32,500 nt of DNA from Zopfochytrium polystomum (taxonomy: Eukaryota; Chytridiomycota; Chytridiomycetes; Chytridiales; Chytridiaceae). The stretch lies in assembly GCA_025765615.1 (NCBI GenBank), contig JAIVFJ010000252.1, positions 55,001 to 87,500 of the forward strand, read 5' to 3'. Shown here piece by piece: positions 23,163 through 32,500 of the stretch. The position numbers and the translations under genes were made by a program. The notes under the pieces are model-generated. The model saw only the letters and a program-made list of their open reading frames with translations, did no database searches and was not told the DNA's origin. The first letter of the stretch is position 1. Every line of letters begins with the position of its first letter.

Positions 23163-23218
23163 CACACACACACACACACACACACTCTCTCTCTCTCTCT
23201 CTCCCCCCCTTTAAAAAG
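23163..23218 (+). promoter_or_regulatory. Metallothionein promoter region: (CA)n(CT)n, C run and TATA-like box
   Basis: CA run 23163-23184, CT run 23185-23202, C run 23203-23209, then TTTAAAAAG at 23210-23218, about 115 bases before the ATG at 23333. Position suits a TATA-like core with a pyrimidine tract just upstream. No clear metal-response element was picked out by eye. Confidence 0.4.
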
Positions 23219-23332
23219 ACAGCATCCCGCGCGCTCTCAACTCACCGCCTGCCTTCTTCACCGATCTCCCCTGCTTCCTTCTCCTCGCCGACCTGCCTTT
23301 TCCGACACCGACCTCACAAGAATCGACGAAAG

Positions 23333-23714
23333 ATGCCTTGCGGCTGCGGATGCGTGAAGGACTGCAAGTGCGGCAAGGACTGCACGTAAGTCGAGGGATG
23401 TTGTGGGACCGTGGTGCTGGTCTCCTAATGGCAACACTTCTTGCCTCTCATTCGTAATATGCAAAGCTGCACGGGCGGCTACATGATTGACGAGGAGCGC
23501 GACGAGCTTCCCATGGCCGCCCCCCTGACCGAAGCCGAGTCTGCCTCGGTGAGTCCCCCCTCTCCTTGTTCCCTTTCCAATTAAGTGCAACGCATGACCC
23601 TGTCCACAGTCCTTTGGCGGTGCGTCGACGGCCTGGTCGAACGGCGGCTGCAATTGCTCGAACCCCAACTGCTGCGGTGGCGGTTGCAAATGCGCTGACT
23701 GCCGCTGCACGTAA
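23333..23714 (+). CDS. Metallothionein, 79 aa, 3 exons
   Basis: Small cysteine-rich metal-binding protein that buffers Cu/Zn/Cd in the cytosol. Exons 23333-23385, 23467-23548 and 23610-23714 (introns 81 and 61 nt, GTAAGT/GTGAGT donors) join in frame. Exon 1 encodes a Cys cluster (MPCGCGCVKDCKCGKDC). Exon 2 encodes one further Cys and then an acidic linker (MIDEERDELPMAAPLTEAES). Exon 3 encodes a second cluster (CNCSNPNCCGGGCKCADCRC) ending Thr-stop. No aromatic residues lie inside the Cys clusters, as is typical; Tyr and Trp occur only in the linkers. The end is ambiguous: ACG TAA at 23709-23714 is a stop, but TGCAC|GTAAGC there is also a donor-like site, and a TTTTTAG acceptor lies at about 23776. 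The stop reading is preferred because the spliced extension is a Pro-rich run with no family likeness. Confidence 0.88.
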
Positions 23715-24156
23715 GCACTGCTAAAGTGAAAATCGCATTCTAGGGACTGTTGTGTGTTGTCCCTATTTCTTTTTAGTTTCCCCCGGCCGCTTCGTCATAC
23801 TCCTCCTCCTCCTCCTCCACTTGCTCTACCTCTTCCTCGTTCGCGGCCGCTCGTCGCCCCCGCATGGAGCGATCTGAGTGCTGCTGGGCCTCATCCCTTT
23901 GCCGCCGTTGTTTTTTTTTTTTTTTTTTTGTTTTTTTCTTTTCCGTTTGAATGTTCTGCATGCCACCAGCCAGTCTCCACATTTGAAGGAATAAATAACA
24001 AAGCCACACAAGACAATTCGAACCGCCAATATAATCCTCAATTGGCGAACCACTAAATGAGCCTTTCGATCACGCCCCACAGTCGGGTACTTCTTCAACC
24101 TCGTGCCCTTGAAGAAGTTAGATAGGAGAACTGCTACTCGGCCCGCACCACTGCTG
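23715..24156. other. Spacer between metallothionein and carboxypeptidase pseudogene
   Basis: Contains CTCCTC repeats (about 23800-23840), a T run at 23911-23930 and an AT-rich stretch to about 24060. No supportable gene. It should hold the metallothionein 3' UTR. Confidence 0.45.
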
Positions 24157-26279
24157 ATGAAACCGACCGAGCGCATCGTGCCCGGCGGCGGTGAGTTGGC
24201 CCTTCCGGCATTCTGGTCGCCGCGAGACCCTGCAGAGCAGCCGTTCCTTGCACTGAAAGACGCTCGCGGTCTGCATCGTTCCCGCAAAGAATATCACTTT
24301 GGCCGCCTTGCCTTCGCCACCGTCGGGATCACTCTCCTATCGCTCGCCGCATGCTTGTTGATCGCGATTGGAAGAGAGAGTTTGGAATCCTGGCTCAACC
24401 CCAGGACTTCATCGTTTTTTCCACCAACCCCCCACAAGATCTGCGAAGCAGGACATTACCATATCGCCGGACATTGAACAAGTCTGGGCCATCGATATGG
24501 CTGATGGGAGAGCCGCACACGCAGCGCGAGCCCTGCTGAAAGAGCCGGACTCGTTCTCTGAGGTATCCTATACCTAGTATTCTCACAAAGCCAAAGGTGA
24601 ACCCTCCCCACCGACGGTGGGCCCCGCCGCCGGAGGAAAGAACAGCACGGCGGCGCTGCCAAAGAAGCTAGCCGCCCACTTTAGTTGATATCAGCCCGCA
24701 GCGGCCGTGCGCGGGTTCCTGCAGCTGCTGGCCGCCGAGTTCCCCGGTGTCGCAGAGGTCGAACGAGTCGGGGAGACGGCGGAGGGACGCACGACCGAGG
24801 CGCTGCGGATCCGCGTGAGAGGTGGTGCGGATTCTTTGACGGCAGCTGCGGCGGCGCCGGCGGTGGGGAGCGAGACGAAGCGCGAGATTGTGTTGATGGC
24901 GGGGATGCATGCTCGCGAGTGGATCGGGCCGGCTGTCATGCAGTACGTCGCGGCGTCGCTGCTGGCAAAGTACGAGGTCCGGAAGTAGGCAAAGAGGGTG
25001 CTAGACGCGTTCGACTTTGTCGTTTTGCCGATGGCGAAAGTCGACGATTATGTGTCAGTCACGAGGTTGATCGACTTGTGAGTTCGCCTTGCTCTTTTCT
25101 TCATTTTTCTTGCGGGCGCCCTGGCTGTGGTGGAATTTCGCTAGAAGGGAGTGGGATATTTACGCCCGTCAATTTACACCGGTGGATGCCCCCACTTTCC
25201 GCGAACTTTGGGAAGTTTTTGGAGCTGAACGGCTTTCGTTTTTGCAGTGGCGCAAGAACCGACAGCACAACGATGGGACGACATGCGTCGGTGTCGACAT
25301 GGACAGAAACTGGGGCACTTACTTTGACGGTGCGGGATCCAGCGCGAATCCGTGCAGCGAAAGTTTCCGTGGCAAGTCGCCTTTCAGCGCCCCAGAAGCG
25401 AAGGCAATCTCAACAGTGCGTTTGCAGTTTTCTTTGTTGTTTTTATCATTCGCCGCTTTCTGATTGTACCTTTCGTCCCTTGGCGTGGGTGGAACCACCA
25501 GTACCTGAGAAAGAACCGAATATCGTATTTTTTATTGATTTCCAGTACATAAATCGTGTTCTCGTAGTCCGAGCGAATTTTCTAAAGTTTTTCATGGTTC
25601 CATCCACTCTTTCTCCTTTCTCGCACCTATATATGTATCCGTTTGGTGGAGACTGCGACAAGTCCGTGGCGAAACCAGTTCAACTGGGAGTAGCCAGTGA
25701 AACTCTATTTTCTACAAACTGACACCTTGGTTGCTATTTGCTGAACGTGTCTCTGGCGTAATCTGCTATTCCTCACCCACACCAACCAACGATCATGACT
25801 TTGGTGAAATGGCACTTTCTATCTTCAGGCAAAAGAAGCCATTAAAGCCATAAAGAGCGTCTACGGCAAAAAATTTGGAATTGGCACGGTCTGCGATCTG
25901 GTTTACGCGAATTCGGGAGCCTGCATCGACTGGGCCAGCGAAGAGGCAAAGACTCCGTTCGCCTACTCTGTGGAACTGAGAGATATGGTGGGTAACAGCC
26001 AGTTCTTTCCTTCATTTTCAGGGGTTTTTTGTTTTTGTTTTTGTTTTTTATCCCCATTCTTACGAAACAAACACACCTCTCACTGTTTAGGGAAGGCACG
26101 GGTTCTTGCTGCCCACCAAGCACATTATGCCCTCCGGCGAAGAGGCGTTTGGGGCTGTGCTCGCTGTGGCTGATTTTATTTTGTCGCAAAATTTCGAGAA
26201 ATCGATCGGTCGGCGCAGTGGGTGGAGAAGAAAGCCACACGTATTGTTTCCCTTGCCTTTTTCTCCACTCCTCTGCTAG
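24157..26279 (+). pseudogene. M14 zinc carboxypeptidase, broken
   Basis: Intact copies of this family cut C-terminal residues from peptides. An N-terminal piece (24157-24477) has a hydrophobic anchor (ATVGITLLSLAACLLIAIG). A propeptide-like piece follows in another frame (DIEQVWAIDMADGRAA, to about 24560). The catalytic part begins near 24705 with GFLQLLAAEFPGV and GMHAREW (zinc His at 24908, Glu at 24917). An in-frame TAG lies at 24985-24987 inside a conserved block (KYEVRK*AKRVLDAFDFVVLP). A one-base frame change is then needed before EVDRL|WRKNRQ. Exon 25247-25415 gives VGVDMDRNWG and PCSESFRG. Exon 25829-25987 gives GACIDW and SVELRD (catalytic-type Glu). The exon from 26091 gives GRHGFLLPTKHIMPSGEEA, stop at 26277. 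The third zinc ligand (HSY motif) is not visible; IDFQY at about 25534 sits where it might be. Most likely a pseudogene, though sequencing errors could explain some breaks. Confidence 0.8.
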
Positions 26280-26599
26280 GTCCCTTATTCAGTCCGTTTT
26301 CTTTGTTTTGGCTATATCGCTTGCCGTCCTTTCAGCACAATCCCTCTTGATCCGATTCTCCTCAGCCACCCAATCCTTCCAATCATTCAACTCTGGTGGT
26401 CCCCGCCGTACCCATCTTCCATAGTATCAGTGCCACACCTGGGTAAGGGGGTGGGTTTTAACCTTCCTTGCTTCTAAGATCTAAGATAGGAGATTCCTCC
26501 TGCCTGGTGAGGCAGAAGTCTGTGCCCTAGTACGATGGTGCAAGAAGAGTCCAACTGTCTCCCACCGTGTGTGCCCCCTCCTGGAGTTGGAATCTCTCT

Positions 26600-27090
26600 T
26601 GGGAGTGAGACAAGATGTGTGTGGTAATGTTAAGTGGAAAGCAGTTCTGGTTTGATCCAACAGGCACCTCTGCATACTAACTGTTCCTTGTGTCTGCCCT
26701 TTGTGTTATAAATCACCCTCTGGAAACCTCTGAAACGTTCCAGAACATTCCTTCATGGAACCTTGTGGAACATTGTGGAACCTTCTTTGCTTTCCTGACT
26801 TGTCTTGTTGTCATTGGTATCATTGGTATCATTGTATTACTAATTGCTCTTTCTGGAACTCTCTTTGAGTCTTGACAAGGAAGACTCTCAAAAGGTATAA
26901 AAGGGGGATGGGGGACTGTCCCATCCCTCAAGTGAATTATTGTTTCCAATACAATCATCACTCCTCTCAGTTCCTTGTCTGCCTTGTCCTGTCCTGCCCT
27001 GTTCCTGACACTTTGTGTCCAACCCCCTCCAACTTGGGGCTTGTCTTTGGCAGAGAGGGAGCTGGTTCTCCAAGGTGGTGGCTCCAAGAG
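26600..27090 (+). mobile_element. Possible solo LTR or LTR remnant
   Basis: A gene-free, AT-richer block with LTR-like features: repeated AACATTCC/GGAACATTG/GAACCTT units (about 26738-26785), a 9-base tandem repeat (TCATTGGTA, 26811-26838), a strong TATAAAAG at 26896-26903 followed by a GGGGGACTGTCCCATCCC near-palindrome, and a downstream polyadenylation-like AATACAATC. The ends were not fixed: no clear TG...CA pair or target-site duplication was recognised, and there is no second copy in the window. It could instead be an ordinary promoter of an unseen transcript. Confidence 0.3.
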
Positions 27091-28359
27091 GTTGGGGCCT
27101 GGGCACTTTCCTCCCCACTCTCCTGTCTTCTCCCTTGGCTTCTGCCTTGGGAATGTAAACAGTCTACTCTGGGTGAGTGAGTGGAAGGAGTGAATGAAGT
27201 GGAGATGTGTGTTTGTGGGTGCTTCTTCTCCCCAACTTGGAGAGAAAGAGAAAAAAAACCATGAATAATTAATACATAATGATGATATGCACGCTGGCGA
27301 GCGTGACTGGCACAGGGTAAAAACCTCTCCTATATTATCTGCTTGAGCAGAGGAGGAGGAAAACTGTTAACACTGGATTTCTGTAAAAAAAAAAAAGATG
27401 AATCTTCAGTGGATCCGTTGTGTATGGGGGCGTCCAAAAGGGCGCGTGAGATCGGCGTAGATCAGCGGACAGCGGCGATCGGACTTTTTGGAACCAGAGC
27501 GTAACGACTTTGTGTGCTGCTCGCTAGTCGCCAGGGGTAGTCGATAGTGGTGGGCGGCGAGGCGTATGGTTGTGGGTGCAAGCGAACGACGGTGGCGGGG
27601 AGGTGGCGGCGACGATAAGGGCGGAGTTTGAACAATAATTCGTCCACCACACGTGGGTTAGCCGCATCACCACCAGCTTATTAGGTCCAGGATGCGTTGT
27701 GTTCATTGTCCAAAGCGATAAGGCCGAATGGGCTTGTGAACCTTTTTGCTTTCCCCACACACGTTACTGTCTTTTACATAATGAAAGTCAACATCTTCTT
27801 TTCAATTCGGGCTTTGTGTGTGTGCGTTTTGTGTGTGTGTGTGTATGTGTGTGTGTGTGTGTGTGCGTGTGTGTGCGAGTGCAATTCGAGTTTTCCACTC
27901 CTTGAGCGAGTTTTTTTTTTTTACACTGCTGAGGCATGGAAGCAACGTTCTTCTCCAAAAACGTGTCATCGTGTTAGACCCGTATCACTGTAGAAAGGGC
28001 AAAAGCGCTCCCCTGGCAAAAAACCAAAACTGCCGCCGGAGAAAATCTCAAGGTAACCGCCTCCTCCCGGCCCCACCCGCTTTTTCCTTGCCTTTGCGTC
28101 GCTCTCTTTTCTTCTCCTCAGGTCTCTTCGCCCAATCGGTTTTTTTATTGTGTAAATACTTCTCCTCCAACACGTATGCACCCCCAACTTGCTCTCGTTT
28201 GCAATGCAGCGTGCCACACAGCCCGTCTTGCGTTTTTTCCCAGTGAACCTGATACCAAGAAGGAATAACCCCTCACCGCACCAACCGGCCCCCAACCCAC
28301 CACCCATCCCCCGCCTTCTCGCCTCCATCATCAACCGCCGGTCCGTCCGGCCGGTCCCG
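27091..28359. other. Intergenic region with (GT)n
   Basis: No supportable gene. Contains an A run near 27385-27396, a GT microsatellite at 27815-27878 with C and A interruptions, a T run at 27911-27922, and Pro-rich short frames at 28189-28360 that I read as the 3' flank of the GRAM-VASt gene. Confidence 0.5.
27815..27878 (+). repeat. (GT)n microsatellite
   Basis: Imperfect GT run interrupted by GC, TTTT and TA. Confidence 0.9.
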
Positions 28360-31300
28360 TCATTTCAGCACGGCCGGTTGGCCACCGCGACCATAGCCTC
28401 GCGCAGCAGACGCACCTCGCCAATCAGCCACGCGAGCAGCACGACGACCGCCGCGAGCAGCCACGCCGTGAGCGATGACGTCGACGACTGCGGCCCGCCT
28501 GGCGGTTTCGGCGGAGGCGGCTCCGACACCACGCAGCAAATGCTCGCTCGTTGCCGCGGTCGTCGCGGCGCTGTGCGCCGTCGCGGCCACCGCGCCTCCG
28601 GCGCTGCTGGCACCCGCTGCGCCAGCGACTCGCTCGACGCCGCCGCTCGCCTCCACGCTCCCATTATCCTCGCCGCCGTCGCCGCCGATCCACACAGCCG
28701 GCACCGCCAGCACTTGTTCTTCTTCCGCTTCTTTTCCGCCGCCGCCGCTGCTCGCGACCGCCGCCGTAGACGCCGTCGCCGTCCACCTCCTCCGACCCCT
28801 CTTCCCACCCGCCGCCCCAGGCCGCCCTAGCTCCTCCGCCACCCGCGTCACCGCGTCCCTCAGCGCCGCATGGTGGTCCGCGACGCGCGGCCGCATGCCC
28901 GACGCGACGGCGCCGCGCGCAATCCACGACACGCCGGGGTCAAAGTCGACCGTGTACGACGCGTGCAGGCGGGTCCTCCTCCTGCTCCCGCTCCCGCTGC
29001 TCCTGCTCCCCTTGCTCTCGCTCTTCCCACCTCCCCCGCCCCCGCCCCCGCCGTCGGTCGCCACGGGAGGAGTAGGAGGAGGACACGCGACAAGGCATAC
29101 GCGCACGACCGTCTGGAACTTGTCGCCGAGGTAAACGTTGGGCGTGCGCGACGCAGCAGCGACGCAGACGTGCGAGCGCGAGGCGGCCGCGACGCGCTCC
29201 GTGACCTCGGTCAGCGGCGAGCCGATGGGTGCACCCAGCGGGATATTGTACGACAGCGTGCGCGTCGCGCCGACGGGGACGCCCGCGACGCCTCCAGCCG
29301 CGCCGGCGTCGGCAGCGGTGGTGGCCTTTGCGGTGCGCGGCCGCCAGGGCGACGCCTTCAAGTTAGTGCATTTCTGCTTGCGCTCGAGGAACCATCGGCC
29401 AAACGCCGTCCAGTGCGGCGGGTGGTCCGACTCGTCTGTCGGCGACTCGGAAGCCGTTGTCGTCGAGTACAGCAGCAGCCACAGCTCGGGGAGCGACAGG
29501 TCAAAGGTTTCGTCAATCAGGAGCGTTCCGGCTGCGTGAACGGACTGGCAGTGGCAGTCGGTCGCGCTGGCAGGGGCGGTTAGCGCGCGGAGGAGTGTGG
29601 GGAAGCCATTGTCGGCGTCGTCGTTGTCGTTCTCGTCGTCGTCGCTATCGCCTTTGGCCGCGTCCTTGGTCTTCAAAGCGTTGCTTTGTGTGGAAGAGAC
29701 GACTGCAGCAGCTCGGTTCGTGGGCGACGAGTCCTTGCTGCCGCGGTCCGCCGTCAACAACATGGCGTGGCGGTCGACGTCAGCGGCAGCGGTGACGGAC
29801 TTGTTCGGCAAATCCGCCAAAGGATCGGGTCTCGAGGAGGCCCATAACTTGGTGACGAGCTCGTACGCCGAGTCTCGGGATAGAAAATTGTGGAAAACAT
29901 GCTATAATACAAACAAACCATCGTCAAAAGGGAAGAAGCGGAAGGGACAACAAAAGATGGAGCCCGCCCCCCGCCTACCTTATTGGATCCTTCGACAAAC
30001 TGAATTGCGTTCGGGAGGACACCGCCAAATCGAAACTTGACGATGGCCGAGATGTCTTGGTACCGGATCGAGAGCTTTTCCGTGTACCCCAGAATGTTGG
30101 AGTAAAAGCTCAACCGTGTGGACGTCACGTAAAGCCGACCTTGGGCGAGGATGAAGGGAGACACTTTGTGGAGGGCGCACGTAAAGTCTGACATAACGCG
30201 GGGTGGTGTCGGGGAAGTGTAGAGAAATCCCATGTCAGAACATTTACATCTATCCGTGAAGCAGTGGAAAGAGTGAAACGGGAAAGGAAAAACAAAACAC
30301 ATCCCTCCCTTACCATCGTAAAACTCCTCGCCGTCCGGAAAGTCCGCAAAGTACTTGCGCAGTTCGCCCAGCTTCTTCTCAGCAGTGGACGGGGTGGCCG
30401 GGGTCGGGACTGGCGACGACGTCACAGAGGACGCCACCGAGGACGATGAAGACGCGGTGGGCTCGGCGGCGCTTGCCTTCTTTTTGGCAATAGCCGCCGC
30501 CAGCGCCAGCCCCGCGGCGGCCGCAGCGGCCGCCGCTCCCACCTCCGTCGCCTCCGTGTCAGCCGCCGCTTCCCTCAGCTCGGCCTCGAACGCACTGCCG
30601 GGAATGAGAAGGATGGGCTCGGACGCGCGGCGCGGGTTTGCCGAGGACGACGATGACGGACGTTTCTTGGGCTCATCGGCGCCGCCGTCGTCCTCGCGAG
30701 ACAGTGCGGCCGTGGTGTTGTCTCCGGCGTCTGGCGAAGGCGGCGGCTGCTCGGACGCGAACCGCTGGCGCCCGGCGTCCGCGGCGAGGCGGCGGCGGCG
30801 CGCTTCGACGCTCCACTCCGAGTGCGGGGCGGGGGAGCTGCCCTTCTTGGACCGCAGGTCGGCCGCGGCGGACCGCTGTCGCTGCAGGCGGGGACGGGGC
30901 GTTCGCTCGCCCGGGGCGGCGGTGGCCCCGTCTGCCTCCTTTTCTTCACCGCCGTCGCCTGCAAGGCGCTGCCGGTATTCCTCGCGCGTCGACAACTCTA
31001 GCGGTTTTTCGGCTTCCTCGTCTTCGTCCTCCGAATCCACCGTTCCATCCGCTTGATCGTCCTCGCTCTCCTCGCGCTCCACCTCCGCGTCCTCCTCTTC
31101 TTCCCCCGCTTCCTTTGCCGTGTCTTTCAACGACTCTCGGGCCATCTGATACAGATCGGGTGCGCTCCGCGACTGCGTTCGCGGAGGGAGGCGAGCTGTT
31201 ACTGCCGCGCCGCCAGCAGCGTGGCCGTGCTGCAGGGTTCCGGCGTGGAAAACCGGGGAGGAGCGCACTCTTCGCAGGGATGATTGGCCGCGATTACTGC

Positions 31301-32500
31301 TGCTGCTGGTTGCAGTCGTGGACAAGGACGAAGCGGGCTTCCCGGCGGCGAGCCGGTGGATCTTTGCCGCCGAGTGCTTGGACGAAGAATACGACGAGGA
31401 CGACGCGACCGACGGCGCGGCCGTGGTGCTTTCACCGTTCGACGCAATGGAGAAGCCCGACACGTTCCTGGTGGCGACAACGCTCCTGAAAGCCAGCAGG
31501 GTCGGGGACTGGAGGTCTGGGGTTGACGGGCGGTCCGCGAGGCCTAGACCGAGACCGACATTCGCCAGAGCGAGCTGGCCGGGTGGTGGTGGAGCAGCAG
31601 CAGCAGCAGCAGCAGCTCCGGCAGGGGCGGCAGATCTCGGGGGCGACGGTCTTGGGTACGGACTGGTGCTTCGCTTTGCCGGAGTCATGGACGCCTTTCG
31701 GACGCTTTCAATGATGGCGACAAGCGAGGTGGAGGAGGCCGAGTTGGCGCTGGAGAGCACGGCGACGGGGCCGGCGGACACATTGACAGCCTCGACGACT
31801 GGGGAGGTCGCAAAAGACGTCGACACCATCGAGAGCGTCGCGGTGGCGGCGGCACGCGGCGAATACGACAGGGGTCGCGACGCATCGGTGGCGGCTCGCC
31901 TCGAGACGTTTCGGACCACGACGCCGCGCTGCTGCTGCTGCTGCTGCTCGGGGGCGGGCGTGGGGGCTTGCGGCGCTTGGGCATCCAAGGGCGAGGAAGG
32001 ATTGGACGTTCCCGCCGGGGCGGGCGGCGGGATCAGAGTTGACGACGAGGAGGGTGATTCGGGGCGACCGAGCCCGATTGTCTTGACTCTAACTGGCAGG
32101 CCACCCACCAGCGCGCTCCGGCTGTTGATGCTGCTGCTGTCCGGAGCCACCGTGCCATCGACCGCATAATGACAAGCGCCGCCGCCGTCGTCGTCGTCGG
32201 TGGTTCGGACAGAGTTCAACGACGTGGACCCGCTGCCCCGGCGCGGTCGGAAGAAATGCTGATGAGAGGCGAGGAACCCCCCCGGGGAGCCGCCGCCGGC
32301 GACGCTGCGGGGTGTTTCATTGTCGGGGCTATCCGTAAAACGGTATAGATCGACGCCGCTGCCGCCGCCGGCTGCCACCAAGCCGCGGGAGGGAACGGGA
32401 ACAGAAGAGGATGAGGAATGCGGCCTGGAGGGAGGGAGTGAGGATGAGGCGGCGTTCGCTCCATCGGCATTGGCATCGTCGTCGTCGTCGTCGTCGTCAT
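28360..32500 (-). CDS. GRAM-VASt sterol-transfer protein (Lam/Aster type), 5' end outside window
   Basis: Such proteins sit in the ER membrane at contact sites and carry sterol between membranes. Exons in coding order: 32500 (open beyond the window)-30314, 30187-29979, 29901 to the end; all joins keep frame. The first exon is mostly disordered Ser/Ala/Pro-rich sequence with an in-frame Gln run (about 31930-31950) and acidic stretches. The GRAM domain begins at ELRKYFADFPDGEEFYD (about 30365) and runs through FILAQGRLYVTSTRLSFYS, LSIRYQDI and VFHNFLSRDSAYELV. The VASt domain lies at about 29530-28890: LLIDETFDLSLPELWLLLYS, LSYNIPLGAPIGSPLTEVTE, VRVCLV, SYTVDFDPG. The final membrane helix expected of the family (WLLAAVVVLLAWLIGEV, about 28410-28466, stop at 28365) is in another frame from the VASt domain, so a missed intron or one indel lies at about 28480-28850. 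Without it the frame ends at 28360. Confidence 0.87.

Noticed and set aside
24985..24987. TAG as a reassigned sense codon
   Set aside because: The complete genes here stop with TAA or TGA, so TAG is not excluded by them, but the same pseudogene also needs a frameshift and lacks a zinc ligand. Decay or error is simpler, and a handful of genes is too few to argue for a code change.
31318..32169. 283-codon open frame on the plus strand opposite the GRAM-VASt gene
   Set aside because: Shadow of a GC-rich low-complexity coding exon on the minus strand; no domain, and the minus frame carries GRAM and VASt.

Overview
The window is nuclear DNA of a fungus, most likely a zoosporic (chytrid-type) one. 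The sequence shows many short GT-AG introns (about 50-130 nt), GC-rich exons, and intergenic DNA full of homopolymers and dinucleotide microsatellites. The gene set points the same way: a fungal-type PAM17 import-motor subunit, a Cps1/hyaluronan-synthase-like GT2 enzyme, a long ankyrin-like protein built on LEWW units (a type I associate with chytrids), and two genes usually tied to flagellate or animal-like biology, a soluble (ADCY10-type) adenylyl cyclase and a TRPV-type channel. No rRNA, tRNA, CRISPR or prokaryotic feature was seen.

Layout: 1-277 (+) holds the 3' end of a subtilase with a frame break. 529-6156 (-) is a 13-exon soluble adenylyl cyclase whose exons I could join in frame into 1558 aa. 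7501-8949 (+) is PAM17 in 4 exons, including a 25-nt micro-exon. 9790-10098 (+) is an unassigned coding-like stretch and 10185-10714 (+) a Plavaka-type transposase remnant. 11357-13478 (+) is a 3-exon processive GT2 glycosyltransferase. 13600-14850 (+) is coding-like but unrecognised. 15615-19019 (-) is a 6-exon TRPV-like channel (982 aa). 19683-21899 (+) is the LEWW protein, divergent from the channel gene. 22003-22626 (-) holds possible copia-type remnants. 23333-23714 (+) is a 3-exon metallothionein. 24157-26279 (+) is an M14 zinc carboxypeptidase that looks broken. About 26600-27090 may be an LTR remnant. 28360-32500 (-) is a GRAM-VASt (Lam/Aster type) sterol-transfer protein whose 5' end lies outside the window.

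There are no operons. The functional thread I see is signalling and membrane biology. The cyclase would make cAMP, the TRPV-like channel would pass cations, GT2 would make an extracellular polysaccharide, and the GRAM-VASt protein would move sterol at ER contact sites. That the cyclase and channel work together in the swimming zoospore is inference only. The most unusual points are an animal-like TRPV architecture in a fungus, a soluble cyclase with an altered bicarbonate-site residue, a modular metallothionein whose two cysteine modules end in the same TGCACGTAAG string (stop codon or splice donor), and several frame breaks that are either real decay or assembly indels.
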